DNA of 64,000 nt from Pigmentiphaga kullae (GTDB lineage Bacteria; Pseudomonadota; Gammaproteobacteria; Burkholderiales; Burkholderiaceae_B): contig NZ_SGXC01000002.1 of the NCBI RefSeq assembly GCF_004216695.1, forward strand, positions 124,001-188,000, given 5' to 3'. Of this stretch, positions 39,070 through 47,398 are shown one piece after another (position 1 is the first letter of the stretch; each line of letters starts with the position of its first letter). The position numbers and the translations under genes are program-made. Below the pieces are notes generated by a model. That model did not search any database and had not been told where the DNA came from. It saw only the letters and a program-made list of their open reading frames with translations.

Positions 39070-42000
39070 ATGCGATCTTCGCTTTCTTTGTACCTGTTGG
39101 GGCCCCTGGCCATGGAGAGCGCGGATGGACCGCTTTCCATCCGTTACAACAAGGCGAGAGCGTTGCTGGCGTACCTGGCGCTGGAGGGGGGCTTCCACAC
39201 GCGCGAGGCGCTCGCCTTCCTGCTCTGGCCCGACGCCAGCGTGCAGGCGGGCCGCGAAAACCTGCGGCGCATGCTGTTCCTGCTGAAGGACGCGCTCAAG
39301 CCCGATGCCATCGAAAGCAGCCGCGACGTGCTGCGGCTGCGGGCCGAGGCCGGGCTGTGGACCGACGTAGGGGCCTTTACCTCCGTCCTGGACAGCGAGC
39401 AGCGCGCCCTGGCCATGGGCGCGGTCATCGATGCCGAACGCATCGCCCACGCGGTGGCGCTGTATCGCGGCGAGTTCCTCCAGGGGCTGGAGCTGGACGA
39501 TGCGCCCGATTTCGGCAATTGGGTGCAGATGCGACGCGAGCAGTATCACCAGCGCTATCTCCAGGCCCTGGGAATGCTGGTCGAAAGCCACGAGCGGGAG
39601 GGGAACCTTCAAGCGGGCATCGAATGCGCCGAGCAATGGGTGGCCGTGGCGCCGCTGGACGACGCGGCCTGGCACCAGATGCTGCGCCTGCTGGTGAAGG
39701 CAGGCCAGCTGGACCGGGCAAGACGGGAATTCCAGCGCTACCGCCACCTGCTCGACATGGAGCTGGGCACCACGCCGGACGCCGCCGTGGCGGCGCTGCT
39801 GGAGGCGCCCGCCGCGGGTCGCGAGGCCGGTACGCGCCGGCAGGCGCCGCTGGGAGAGCGGCGCCAATTGACCGTGCTGTCGTGCGAGTTCGAGGTGACC
39901 GGAGAGCCGGAGGACATCGCCGAGGTCCAGCGCCAGTTGATGGGTTGTTGCGAACCGACGCTGCGGGCCGCGGGCGCCCACGTGGTGCGCATGCCCAGCG
40001 GCCTGCTGGGTTATTTCGGCTATCCCTTCGCGCAAGAAGATGCCGCGCGGCGCGCCGTGACGGCGGCGCTGCTTTGCCACAACAGCATCTGGTCGCGGCA
40101 GTGGGGCGACGAATCGACCAACCTGCCGGTGCGCGCTGCCCTGGGCGTGCATACCGGCATCGCCATCAGTTCCACCGAGAACGACGTGCCCGACGCCGGC
40201 GGCATGGTGTCGCGCCTGGCCTTCCAGCTTGGCGCCCTGGCCGGAGGGGCCGGCGTGGCCGTGAGCGATGTCACCCTGCACCTGTTGGGCGATGGATACA
40301 GCACCGAACCGGCGGGACAGCTGACCGACCGTTCCCGCGGGGTCGAAGTGGAGGTGTTCCTGGTCAGCGGCCAATGTTCCCCGCAACGGCCGGAAGCGGC
40401 GCGCGCGTTCTGCGGGCGGGACGAGGAAATGGCGCGGCTGGTCGACGCGTATCACCGTGGAGGGGGCTACGTCGGCCTGGTGCGCGGCGAGGCCGGACTC
40501 GGCAAGTCCTTCCTGGTCGAGCATTTCTGCGACACGCTGCAGGTCGAGCGCGTGGTCCTGCAATGCTCGTCCGAGCTCAGGCAGATGCCCTACCATCCCT
40601 TCGTGCGCTGGATGCGCGCCTGGCGCGAGCGCCTGGCCGCCGATCAGCCGGGCCTGCCCGAAAGCGCGGAGCGCATACTCGACGCGATCAGCGAGCGCAT
40701 GCTGGCCGGCGCGCAGATGGGCACGCCAGGCCCCGGCGGCGTGGACGAAATCGGCCCCCTGTGCCATGAGCTGCTGCGCGTGATGGTGCCGCCGGGCGGC
40801 GTGGTCTGCTTCGACGACGTGCATTGGGCCGACCCGTCCACGCGCGACGTCCTGGCGCTGCTGGTGGAGCGTCCCCTGCCGGACAGGATGCTGCTGATCA
40901 CCGCCCGGCCCGAGTTCGTGCCGCCCTGGAAGCATTCGGTCGAGGTCGACCAGCTCGACCTCGGGCCCATGGACGATTTCGCGGTCGTCGACCTGGTCCA
41001 TGCGGTGGCCGAGGGCAAGGACATCGACGCGGACCTGCTGCGCGACATCATCAAGCTTTCCGAAGGGATACCGCTGTACGCCGAGGAACTGACGCGCGAC
41101 GTGCTGGCGGAGCGGCGCGATCCCGTCGCGCCCTGGTCGCTGCCGGCCTCGCTGCAGGACCTGCTGATGTCCCGCATCGACAGCGTGGGCAGGGCGCGCC
41201 ACGTTGCGCAGTTCGCCTCGGTCGTGGGGGGCGACTTCACGCTGGACCTGCTGGCCGAAGCCACGGGCGAGCCGCGCGCCGAACTGGCCGAGGCGCTTGC
41301 CATCATGCTGCGCCAGAACATCATCGTGCGCTGCGACGAGAAGGCCTACGCCTTCCGCCACGCCCTGCTGCGCGAGGCGGCCTATCAGTCGCAGACCCGG
41401 GTGGCGCGCGTCCAGGCGCACGCGCGCCTGGCCCGGCGGCTCGAATCGAGCCTGGCCGAGGGCAATCCCGAGGTGCTGGCCTGGCACTACTCCGGCGCCG
41501 GCAGCCGCGCGCCGGCGGTCAAGTACCTGCTGGAGGCGGCACGCAAGGCGGCCGCGCAGTGCGCCTACCGCGAGGCCGTCAGCTACTACCGCAGCGCCCT
41601 GGAATGGTTCGAGCGCCAGGGCGAGGGCATAGACGCCATCATGGAGGAATTGCGCATCCGGATGGAATTCGGCATCCAGTTGTGCGCGCTCTACGGCTTC
41701 GGTTCCGAGCAGGCGGTGGAGACTTTCCGGTCGGCGCTGACCCTGGCGCAGCCGCTGGGCGACGATCCCCGGCTGTTCCCGATCTATTGGGGGCTGTGGA
41801 CCAGCGCCAGCTCGTGGGCCAACTTCTCGATGACGTTGACGCTGGCGGAAACGCTGCTGCGGATGGCGGTCGCGGCCGAGGATCCCAATCTGCTGTCGCA
41901 CGCGTACTATGCGCGGGGCTACAGCTATTTCTTCCTGGGGCGCTTCGCCGAGGCGGTGGCGGATCTCGAACACGGCGCCAAGGCCTACCAGCCCCAGCAT

Positions 42001-42804
42001 GCCAACCTGGTCCTGGGCGAGGATGCCCGCGTCACCAACCTGGCCGTCCTGTCCATCGCCTGCTGGCACACCGGCCGGATCGAGGAGGCCTTGCAGGCCT
42101 CGCGCGAATCGGTGGCCCATGCGCGCCGGATCGGCCACCGCTATTCGCTGCTGTACGCGCTGGTGTCGGCCACCGAGCTGCATCGCCTGAACCGCGAGGT
42201 CGACGATGTCGCCACCCTGTCGTCCGAGGCGCTGCAGATCGCGCGCGAGATGGGAACGCCATTGTGGGCCGTCTGCGCCGAGACCAGCGAGGCCTGGGTC
42301 AAGGCCGTGCGCGGCGATGCTTCGGCGCTGGGGGAGATGGCCTCGTGCGTCCAGCGGATTCCCGCCATCATGAAGGGCATCGCGCCGCTGCTGGTCGCGC
42401 GCTGGACCGACGCGTGCGACCTGGTCGAGGACGTGGGCGCGGGGCTCGACGCCACGGCGCACGGGCTGCGCGAGGTCACGCAGACCCAGGCCCGCTACGT
42501 GCAGTCCGAATTCGAGCGCATCCGGGGCAAGCAGCTGTTCCGCCAGGGGCAGCCGGCCAGCGTGTTCCGGCCCTGGCTGGAGCGGGCGCTGGCCACCGCC
42601 TGCGCGCTGGACTCTCCGCCGCTGGCGCTGCGCGCGCTGACCAACCTGGTGCGCTATGCCTGCCCCATCCCCAGTTCCGACCACATGGCCCTGATGGCCC
42701 GCATGATGGCGCGCGTGCAGGGCGGCGAGCGGCTGTGGGAGGTCCGCGCCGCGCGCGGCCTGCTGTCCCGCTATGGGGCGCAGATGGCCCATTCCCTGCG
42801 TTGA
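39070..42804 (+). CDS. Large SARP/BTAD regulator with degenerate cyclase domain, AAA ATPase and TPR region
   Basis: A 1244-residue probable transcription activator. Domains in order: OmpR-like winged helix (about 5-80, KARALLAYLALEGG, REALAFLLWP); BTAD helical domain (about 95-245); a class III nucleotide cyclase-like domain (about 262-435, ERRQLTVLSCEF to GVHTGIAIS); a STAND-type ATPase with Walker A GEAGLGKS (473-480) and Walker B VVCFDDVHWAD (D582, D583); and a long TPR-like C-terminus. Both metal-binding Asp positions of the cyclase are lost (CEF for CDL at 273, PSG for GDG around 309-311), so it should not make cAMP. ATG 39070 is used; a TTG 21 bases upstream is possible. It lies upstream of, and on the same strand as, the Rieske operon, its likely target. 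Confidence 0.85.
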   Translation: MRSSLSLYLLGPLAMESADGPLSIRYNKARALLAYLALEGGFHTREALAFLLWPDASVQAGRENLRRMLFLLKDALKPDAIESSRDVLRLRAEAGLWTDVGAFTSVLDSEQRALAMGAVIDAERIAHAVALYRGEFLQGLELDDAPDFGNWVQMRREQYHQRYLQALGMLVESHEREGNLQAGIECAEQWVAVAPLDDAAWHQMLRLLVKAGQLDRARREFQRYRHLLDMELGTTPDAAVAALLEAPAAGREAGTRRQAPLGERRQLTVLSCEFEVTGEPEDIAEVQRQLMGCCEPTLRAAGAHVVRMPSGLLGYFGYPFAQEDAARRAVTAALLCHNSIWSRQWGDESTNLPVRAALGVHTGIAISSTENDVPDAGGMVSRLAFQLGALAGGAGVAVSDVTLHLLGDGYSTEPAGQLTDRSRGVEVEVFLVSGQCSPQRPEAARAFCGRDEEMARLVDAYHRGGGYVGLVRGEAGLGKSFLVEHFCDTLQVERVVLQCSSELRQMPYHPFVRWMRAWRERLAADQPGLPESAERILDAISERMLAGAQMGTPGPGGVDEIGPLCHELLRVMVPPGGVVCFDDVHWADPSTRDVLALLVERPLPDRMLLITARPEFVPPWKHSVEVDQLDLGPMDDFAVVDLVHAVAEGKDIDADLLRDIIKLSEGIPLYAEELTRDVLAERRDPVAPWSLPASLQDLLMSRIDSVGRARHVAQFASVVGGDFTLDLLAEATGEPRAELAEALAIMLRQNIIVRCDEKAYAFRHALLREAAYQSQTRVARVQAHARLARRLESSLAEGNPEVLAWHYSGAGSRAPAVKYLLEAARKAAAQCAYREAVSYYRSALEWFERQGEGIDAIMEELRIRMEFGIQLCALYGFGSEQAVETFRSALTLAQPLGDDPRLFPIYWGLWTSASSWANFSMTLTLAETLLRMAVAAEDPNLLSHAYYARGYSYFFLGRFAEAVADLEHGAKAYQPQHANLVLGEDARVTNLAVLSIACWHTGRIEEALQASRESVAHARRIGHRYSLLYALVSATELHRLNREVDDVATLSSEALQIAREMGTPLWAVCAETSEAWVKAVRGDASALGEMASCVQRIPAIMKGIAPLLVARWTDACDLVEDVGAGLDATAHGLREVTQTQARYVQSEFERIRGKQLFRQGQPASVFRPWLERALATACALDSPPLALRALTNLVRYACPIPSSDHMALMARMMARVQGGERLWEVRAARGLLSRYGAQMAHSLR

Positions 42805-42846
42805 CGGTGTCCCGCCGCCCCGGCCGCGCGGGCCCGATATTCACGT

Positions 42847-42867
42847 CAGCCATACCCGGTATGGCTG
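42847..42867. promoter_or_regulatory. 21-bp perfect palindrome upstream of the Rieske operon
   Basis: Arms CAGCCATAC and GTATGGCTG are separated by CCG, 122-142 bases before the oxygenase start. There is no T run, so operator is more likely than terminator. The octamer-like TAGACAC also recurs at 42876 and 42904. The binding protein (the SARP regulator, LysR or another) is unknown. Confidence 0.55.
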
Positions 42868-42988
42868 GGCCTGCGTAGACACCCGAAGGCCTCGTCTCTA
42901 CCTTAGACACATGTCCGGCAGGACGCCGGCGCGCCATCCGGCCGCGCCCGCATCCCCGCCGCCGTTCACGCAATCCGGAGAACGATAC

Positions 42989-44332
42989 ATGAGTCGGAAG
43001 TGGTCCCCGCAGCAACTGGTCGATGCCGAGCTGGGCACGGTCAGCCGAGAAGTCTACGTCAATCAGGACATTTTCCAGGAAGAGCTGGAACAGATCTTCT
43101 CCCGCGCCTGGCTGTTCGTCGGGCACGAGAGCATGGTGCCCAATCCCGACGATTACTTCGTCAGCCGGATGGGCAACGATTCGGTCATCCTGACCCGCGA
43201 CCGCCAGGGCCAGCTCCAGGTCCTGCTCAACAGCTGCCTGCACCGCGGCATGCGGCTGTGCCGCTACGACCAGGGCAACAACCGCACCTTCACCTGTCCC
43301 TATCACGGCTGGAGCTATTCCACCGACGGCAAGCTGGTCGAGCGGGCCGGCGAACTGGTGGGCGTGCCGGGTTTCAAGACCCACTACTACGGCGAACTGG
43401 ACAAGAAGAACTGGGGCCTGAAGTCGGTGGCCAAGCTGGTCAACTACAAGGGCACGATCTGGGCGACCTGGGACGAAAACGCGCCATCGTTCGAAGCGTA
43501 CCTGGGCGACATGAAGCTGTACCTGGACTTCGCCCTGGACCATCGCGACGGCAGCCCGGGCGGGTCGGAGATGATAGGCGGCGTGCAGAAGTGGCGCATT
43601 CCCTGCAACTGGAAGACCGCGGCCGAGAACTTCAACGCCGATCTCTATCATGACATCAGCCACCGCTCGGTGGATGTCGTGGGCATCGGGCCCGGCGGCA
43701 AGGGCCGGCGCGACCCCACGCCGAACCGGGTGTCGATTTCCTTCAAGGACCTGGGGCACGGGCTGGTCGGGCGCGCGCCGTACTACGAGGAAAATCCCTA
43801 TACGCCCATCTTCGCCAACTATCCCGAGGTGGAGCAGTACTACCGCAAGGTGTACGAGGAACGCGAGAAGAATCTGGCCGGCACCATGCGCGTGCTGCAC
43901 AGCGTGGGCACCGTGTTTCCCAACATGGCCGTGCACGGCCGCCAGCCGCGCACCATCGCGGTGTTCCATCCGGTCAGCGCGACCGAGACCGAGATGTGGC
44001 GCATCTATCTCGTGGACAAGGACGCCCCGCAGGAGGTGAAGGACGCGGCGCGCGCCTATTACCTGCGCTACTCGGGCCCGGGCGGCATGACCGAGTCCGA
44101 CGACATGGAGAACTGGTGCTACGCCACCGAGTCGAGCACCGGCACCATCGCCCGCACGCTGCACTACAACTACCAGATGGGCATCGGGCACGCCAAGCCG
44201 GTCCCGGGCCTGCGCGGCGCGGTGACCACGGGCGAGTTCACCGAAGAGAACAACCGGAACTATTACGCGAGATGGGCGCAGTTCATGGAAGGGCGCTCGT
44301 GGGACGACCTCATGCCCACCTACGACGAATAA
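42989..44332 (+). CDS. Rieske aromatic-ring-hydroxylating oxygenase, alpha subunit
   Basis: Catalytic subunit of a non-haem iron oxygenase. The Rieske [2Fe-2S] ligands are C83/H85 (NSCLHRGM) and C103/H106 (CPYHGWSY). The mononuclear iron site is in AENFNADLYHDISHRS: D218, H221 and H225; the two His are four apart, while naphthalene dioxygenase-type enzymes have them five apart. The 447-residue length and the EELEQIFSRAWLFVGHES start resemble arylpropionate/PAH-type dioxygenases. CGGAGAA precedes the ATG. First gene of a seven-gene operon; ferredoxin and reductase components are not encoded nearby. Substrate unknown. Confidence 0.92.
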   Translation: MSRKWSPQQLVDAELGTVSREVYVNQDIFQEELEQIFSRAWLFVGHESMVPNPDDYFVSRMGNDSVILTRDRQGQLQVLLNSCLHRGMRLCRYDQGNNRTFTCPYHGWSYSTDGKLVERAGELVGVPGFKTHYYGELDKKNWGLKSVAKLVNYKGTIWATWDENAPSFEAYLGDMKLYLDFALDHRDGSPGGSEMIGGVQKWRIPCNWKTAAENFNADLYHDISHRSVDVVGIGPGGKGRRDPTPNRVSISFKDLGHGLVGRAPYYEENPYTPIFANYPEVEQYYRKVYEEREKNLAGTMRVLHSVGTVFPNMAVHGRQPRTIAVFHPVSATETEMWRIYLVDKDAPQEVKDAARAYYLRYSGPGGMTESDDMENWCYATESSTGTIARTLHYNYQMGIGHAKPVPGLRGAVTTGEFTEENNRNYYARWAQFMEGRSWDDLMPTYDE

Positions 44333-44344
44333 GCGGAGCGCGCC

Positions 44345-44887
44345 ATGACCGACACTCACCTGAATCCCGACCACGCCTTCCTGCTGCGCGAGGTCGAACA
44401 GTTCTTCTACCGCGAGGCCGATCTGCTGGACGAGCGCCGCTTCGACGAATGGCTGACCCTGCTGCACGAGGACATCCGCTACTGGATGCCCATCGCGCGC
44501 AACGTCAGGCGCGACAACCGCGAGCGCGAACGTACCCGGGAGGGCGTGGAGGCCGCGTGGTTCGACGAGGGCCTGACGACCCTGCGCCAGCGGGTCGAGC
44601 AGATCAACACCGGCATGCACTGGGCCGAGGAGCCCGCTTCGCGCACTTCGCACCTGCTGACCAACGTACGCATCCTGGAGACGTCCGGCGCCGGGTTGGA
44701 CGAGGAAATTCGGACGCGTTCGCGTTTCATCGTCTACCAGAACCGCCTGGACACCGAGGTCGCCTGGTTCGTCGGCAAGCGCAACGACACGCTGCGCCGC
44801 ACGGAAACGGGCTGGAAGGTCCTGCGGCGCGAGATCCTGCTGGACCAGACCGTGCTGCTGGGCAAGGCGTTGACCGTCTTCTTCTGA
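44345..44887 (+). CDS. Aromatic-ring-hydroxylating oxygenase, beta subunit
   Basis: The 180-residue small subunit of an alpha3beta3 dioxygenase (NTF2-like fold), with EVEQFFYREADLLDERRFDEWLTLLHEDIRYWMPIARN and the late ETGWKVLRREILLDQ segment typical of the family. It is structural and may shape the active site. It begins 12 bases after the alpha gene, with GGAG upstream. Confidence 0.93.
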   Translation: MTDTHLNPDHAFLLREVEQFFYREADLLDERRFDEWLTLLHEDIRYWMPIARNVRRDNRERERTREGVEAAWFDEGLTTLRQRVEQINTGMHWAEEPASRTSHLLTNVRILETSGAGLDEEIRTRSRFIVYQNRLDTEVAWFVGKRNDTLRRTETGWKVLRREILLDQTVLLGKALTVFF

Positions 44888-44903
44888 CTGGGGGTATCGA
44901 AAC

Positions 44904-45881
44904 ATGGATCGTCGAGATGTGCTGAAGATGCTGGCGGGCGCCGCGGCGCTGGGCGGCTGCCCCGCGTGGGCCCAGGACGGTTTCCCGTCGCGCATGATGA
45001 AGGTCGTGGTCGCCTACCCGCCGGGAGGCGTGACCGACATTGCCGGGCGGCTGATGGCGGAAATCCTGAGCAAGGAGTTCGGCAAGCCCGCCATCGTCGA
45101 GAACAAGGGCGGCGGCACGGGCACGATCGCCCAGCAATATGTGCTGCAACAGCCGCACGACGGCCACGTCCTGCTGTCGGGCGGCCTGGGCGGCCTGATC
45201 CTGCCCGTCATCCTGAATCCCAATCTGCCGGTGGACCCCCAGGCCAGTTTCACGCCGGTGGCACAGGTGGCGGAATTCGTCAACGTGCTGCTGGTGGGGC
45301 GCGATGTGAAGGCGCGCAACGTGAGCGAACTGATCGAGTACGCCAAGGCCAACCCCGGCAAGCTGAACTACGCCACCAACGGCGTGGGCACTTCGGCCCA
45401 TTTCACTTCGGAGCTGTTCAACCTCCAGGCCGGCACCAAGGTGATCCACATTCCGTACCGGTCCAGCGGCGAGGTCATCTCGGGCCTGCGCAATGGCGAT
45501 GTGCACATGGCGTTTGCCAACGCGCCCGCCGTCAACGCCCTGGTCAAGGCCGGCACGCTGCGCGCCATCGCGGTGTCCAGCGCGCGGCGCACCAAGGAAC
45601 TGCCCGACGTGCCGACCATGCTGGAGTCGGGCATGCCGGACTTCGTCGTGACCAGCTGGCTTGGCGCCTACGCGGCCGCCGGCACGCCGCCCGACGTCAT
45701 CCGCAAACTGGGCGAGGTCATCGTGCGCGGCGCGCAGCAGCCCGAGAACGTGCAGCGCTTCGAGACCGTGGGCTTCCAGGTGGCGACCAAGGATGCCGCC
45801 GCCTATGCCGCCTTCAACCGGGCCGAACTGGCGCGGTGGAAGGAAGTGGCGCGGCTGGCGAATATCCGCGCCGAAGGGTGA
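44904..45881 (+). CDS. Periplasmic solute receptor, Bug (TctC) family, copy 1
   Basis: A 325-residue binding protein with a signal sequence (MDRRDVLKMLAGAAALGG to about residue 23) and the Bug fold: VVVAYPPGGVTDIAGRLMAE, VENKGGGTGTIAQQYV, LNYATNGVGTSAHFTSELF, HIPYRSSGEVISGLRNGDVHMAF. Bug proteins bind carboxylates and often occur without the TctAB membrane partners, as here. It sits inside the oxygenase operon and presumably recognises its substrate or an inducer. It resembles the second Bug protein at 55907. Confidence 0.92.
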   Translation: MDRRDVLKMLAGAAALGGCPAWAQDGFPSRMMKVVVAYPPGGVTDIAGRLMAEILSKEFGKPAIVENKGGGTGTIAQQYVLQQPHDGHVLLSGGLGGLILPVILNPNLPVDPQASFTPVAQVAEFVNVLLVGRDVKARNVSELIEYAKANPGKLNYATNGVGTSAHFTSELFNLQAGTKVIHIPYRSSGEVISGLRNGDVHMAFANAPAVNALVKAGTLRAIAVSSARRTKELPDVPTMLESGMPDFVVTSWLGAYAAAGTPPDVIRKLGEVIVRGAQQPENVQRFETVGFQVATKDAAAYAAFNRAELARWKEVARLANIRAEG

Positions 45882-45884
45882 AGC

Positions 45885-46118
45885 ATGAGCGGACACAACG
45901 CGCTGAATCTGATCGACATCAAGCCGGGAGCCCGGCTGCGGACCAACGAGGGCGCCGTCGTCGAACTGATCGAGAACCCGCAGGACGGGGTCTGGCTGAT
46001 CTGCCGCTACGTGGAGCACCCGTCCGAACCGGAGCTGGTCGGCGATGACGAACGGACCGTGTTCGCGCAGGACATCGTCGACATGGCCGATGGCCATCAA
46101 CAAGGAGAAGGGTCGTGA
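45885..46118 (+). CDS. Small protein of unknown function (77 aa)
   Basis: Not recognised. An acidic, mostly beta-predicted protein (IKPGARLRTNEGAVVELIENP, WLICRYVEHP) with no Cys motif, signal or membrane segment. It starts three bases after the Bug gene and its stop overlaps the aminotransferase start (GTGA), so it is translated as part of the operon. The position suggests an accessory role in the pathway. Confidence 0.7.
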   Translation: MSGHNALNLIDIKPGARLRTNEGAVVELIENPQDGVWLICRYVEHPSEPELVGDDERTVFAQDIVDMADGHQQGEGS

Positions 46119-47398
46119 CCGCTAGCTGGACCGACAGGAAGAACGCGGCCTGTCCGCGGGGCGTGGGCCTGGTGACCGAAATCTATGCCACGCAGGCGTC
46201 GGGCAGCGAGCTGACCGACGAGGCGGGCCGCCGCTACATCGATTTCGCCGGCGGCATAGGCGTGCTGAACGTCGGCCATCGTCATCCCCGGGTCGAGACC
46301 GCCATCGTCGAGCAGGCGCGGCGCTTCACGCATACCTGCTACCAGGTGGTGCCCTACGCTTCCTACGTGACGCTGGCCGAGCGCCTGAACGCGCTGGTGC
46401 CGGGCGACTTCGCGAAGAAGACGGTTTTCTTCACCACCGGGGCGGAAGCGGTGGAGAACGCGGTCAAGATCGCCCGCGCGGCCACCGGCAGGACCGCCAT
46501 CATCGGTTTTACCGGCGCTTTCCATGGACGCACGATGATGGGCCTGGCACTGACCGGCAAGGTTGCGCCCTACAAGACCGGCTTCGGTCCGTTCCCGGGG
46601 GACGTCTACCGCGTGCCGTTCCCGTCCGCCGATACGCCGGAGGCGGTGGCCCGTTCCCTGGCCGCGCTGGAGGACCTGCTGCGCTACGACGTCGAGGCCG
46701 CGCGCGTGGCGGCCATCGTGATCGAGCCGGTGCAGGGCGAGGGCGGTTTCCTGCCCGCGCCGCCGGCGCTGATGCGCGGCCTGCGCGCGCTGTGCGACCG
46801 GCACGGCATGCTGCTGATCGCCGACGAGATCCAGTGCGGCATGGGGCGTACCGGCGCGATGTTCGCGATGGAGCATTTCGGCGTGGCGGCCGACCTGACC
46901 ACGGTGGCCAAGAGCCTGGCCGGCGGCATGCCGCTGTCGGCGGTGGTCGGGCGCGCCGAGGTCATGGACGCCGTGGCGCCTGGCGGCCTGGGCAGCACCT
47001 ATGCCGGCGCGCCGCTGGCGGTGGCTGCCGCGCATGCCGTGCTGGATGTGTTCGAACAGGAAAACCTGCTCGAGGCCGGCAACCGGCTGGCCCGCGCGAT
47101 GCGCGAGCGGCTGGAGGCGGCGCGCGCCCGGCATCGCTGCATCGGCCAGGTGCGCGGCCTCGGGCCCATGCTGGCCATGGAGCTGCTGGACGAGCAGGGG
47201 CGGCCGTCGGCGGCGCTGGCCCAGGCCGTGCGCGAGCATGCGCTGGCGCGTGGGCTGATCCTGCTGGTTTGCGGCAGCCACGGCAACGTGATCCGTTTCC
47301 TGTTTCCGCTCAATACCCCCATGCCCTTGTTCGAACAGGGTCTGGACATCATCGACGCGGCGCTGGCCGAGGCGACGCGGCAGGAGCTGGTGGCATGA
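46115..47398 (+). CDS. Class III aminotransferase, GABA transaminase-like
   Basis: A PLP enzyme moving an amino group from an omega-amino compound to 2-oxoglutarate or pyruvate. The 427-residue protein is close in layout to GabT: FFTTGAEAVENAVKIAR, the Tyr-free FTGAFHGRT loop, EPVQGEGGF, ADEIQCGMGRTG and the PLP lysine K266 in TTVAKSLAGGMPL (E. coli GabT K268). GTG start with AAGGAGAAGG upstream. Specificity within the subgroup is not determined. Confidence 0.92.
   Translation: MTASWTDRKNAACPRGVGLVTEIYATQASGSELTDEAGRRYIDFAGGIGVLNVGHRHPRVETAIVEQARRFTHTCYQVVPYASYVTLAERLNALVPGDFAKKTVFFTTGAEAVENAVKIARAATGRTAIIGFTGAFHGRTMMGLALTGKVAPYKTGFGPFPGDVYRVPFPSADTPEAVARSLAALEDLLRYDVEAARVAAIVIEPVQGEGGFLPAPPALMRGLRALCDRHGMLLIADEIQCGMGRTGAMFAMEHFGVAADLTTVAKSLAGGMPLSAVVGRAEVMDAVAPGGLGSTYAGAPLAVAAAHAVLDVFEQENLLEAGNRLARAMRERLEAARARHRCIGQVRGLGPMLAMELLDEQGRPSAALAQAVREHALARGLILLVCGSHGNVIRFLFPLNTPMPLFEQGLDIIDAALAEATRQELVA

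Noticed and set aside
39046-42792. A 1248-codon open frame on the minus strand opposite the SARP regulator
   Set aside because: Antisense shadow of a high-GC gene, with Gln/Arg/His/Gly-biased composition and no domains.
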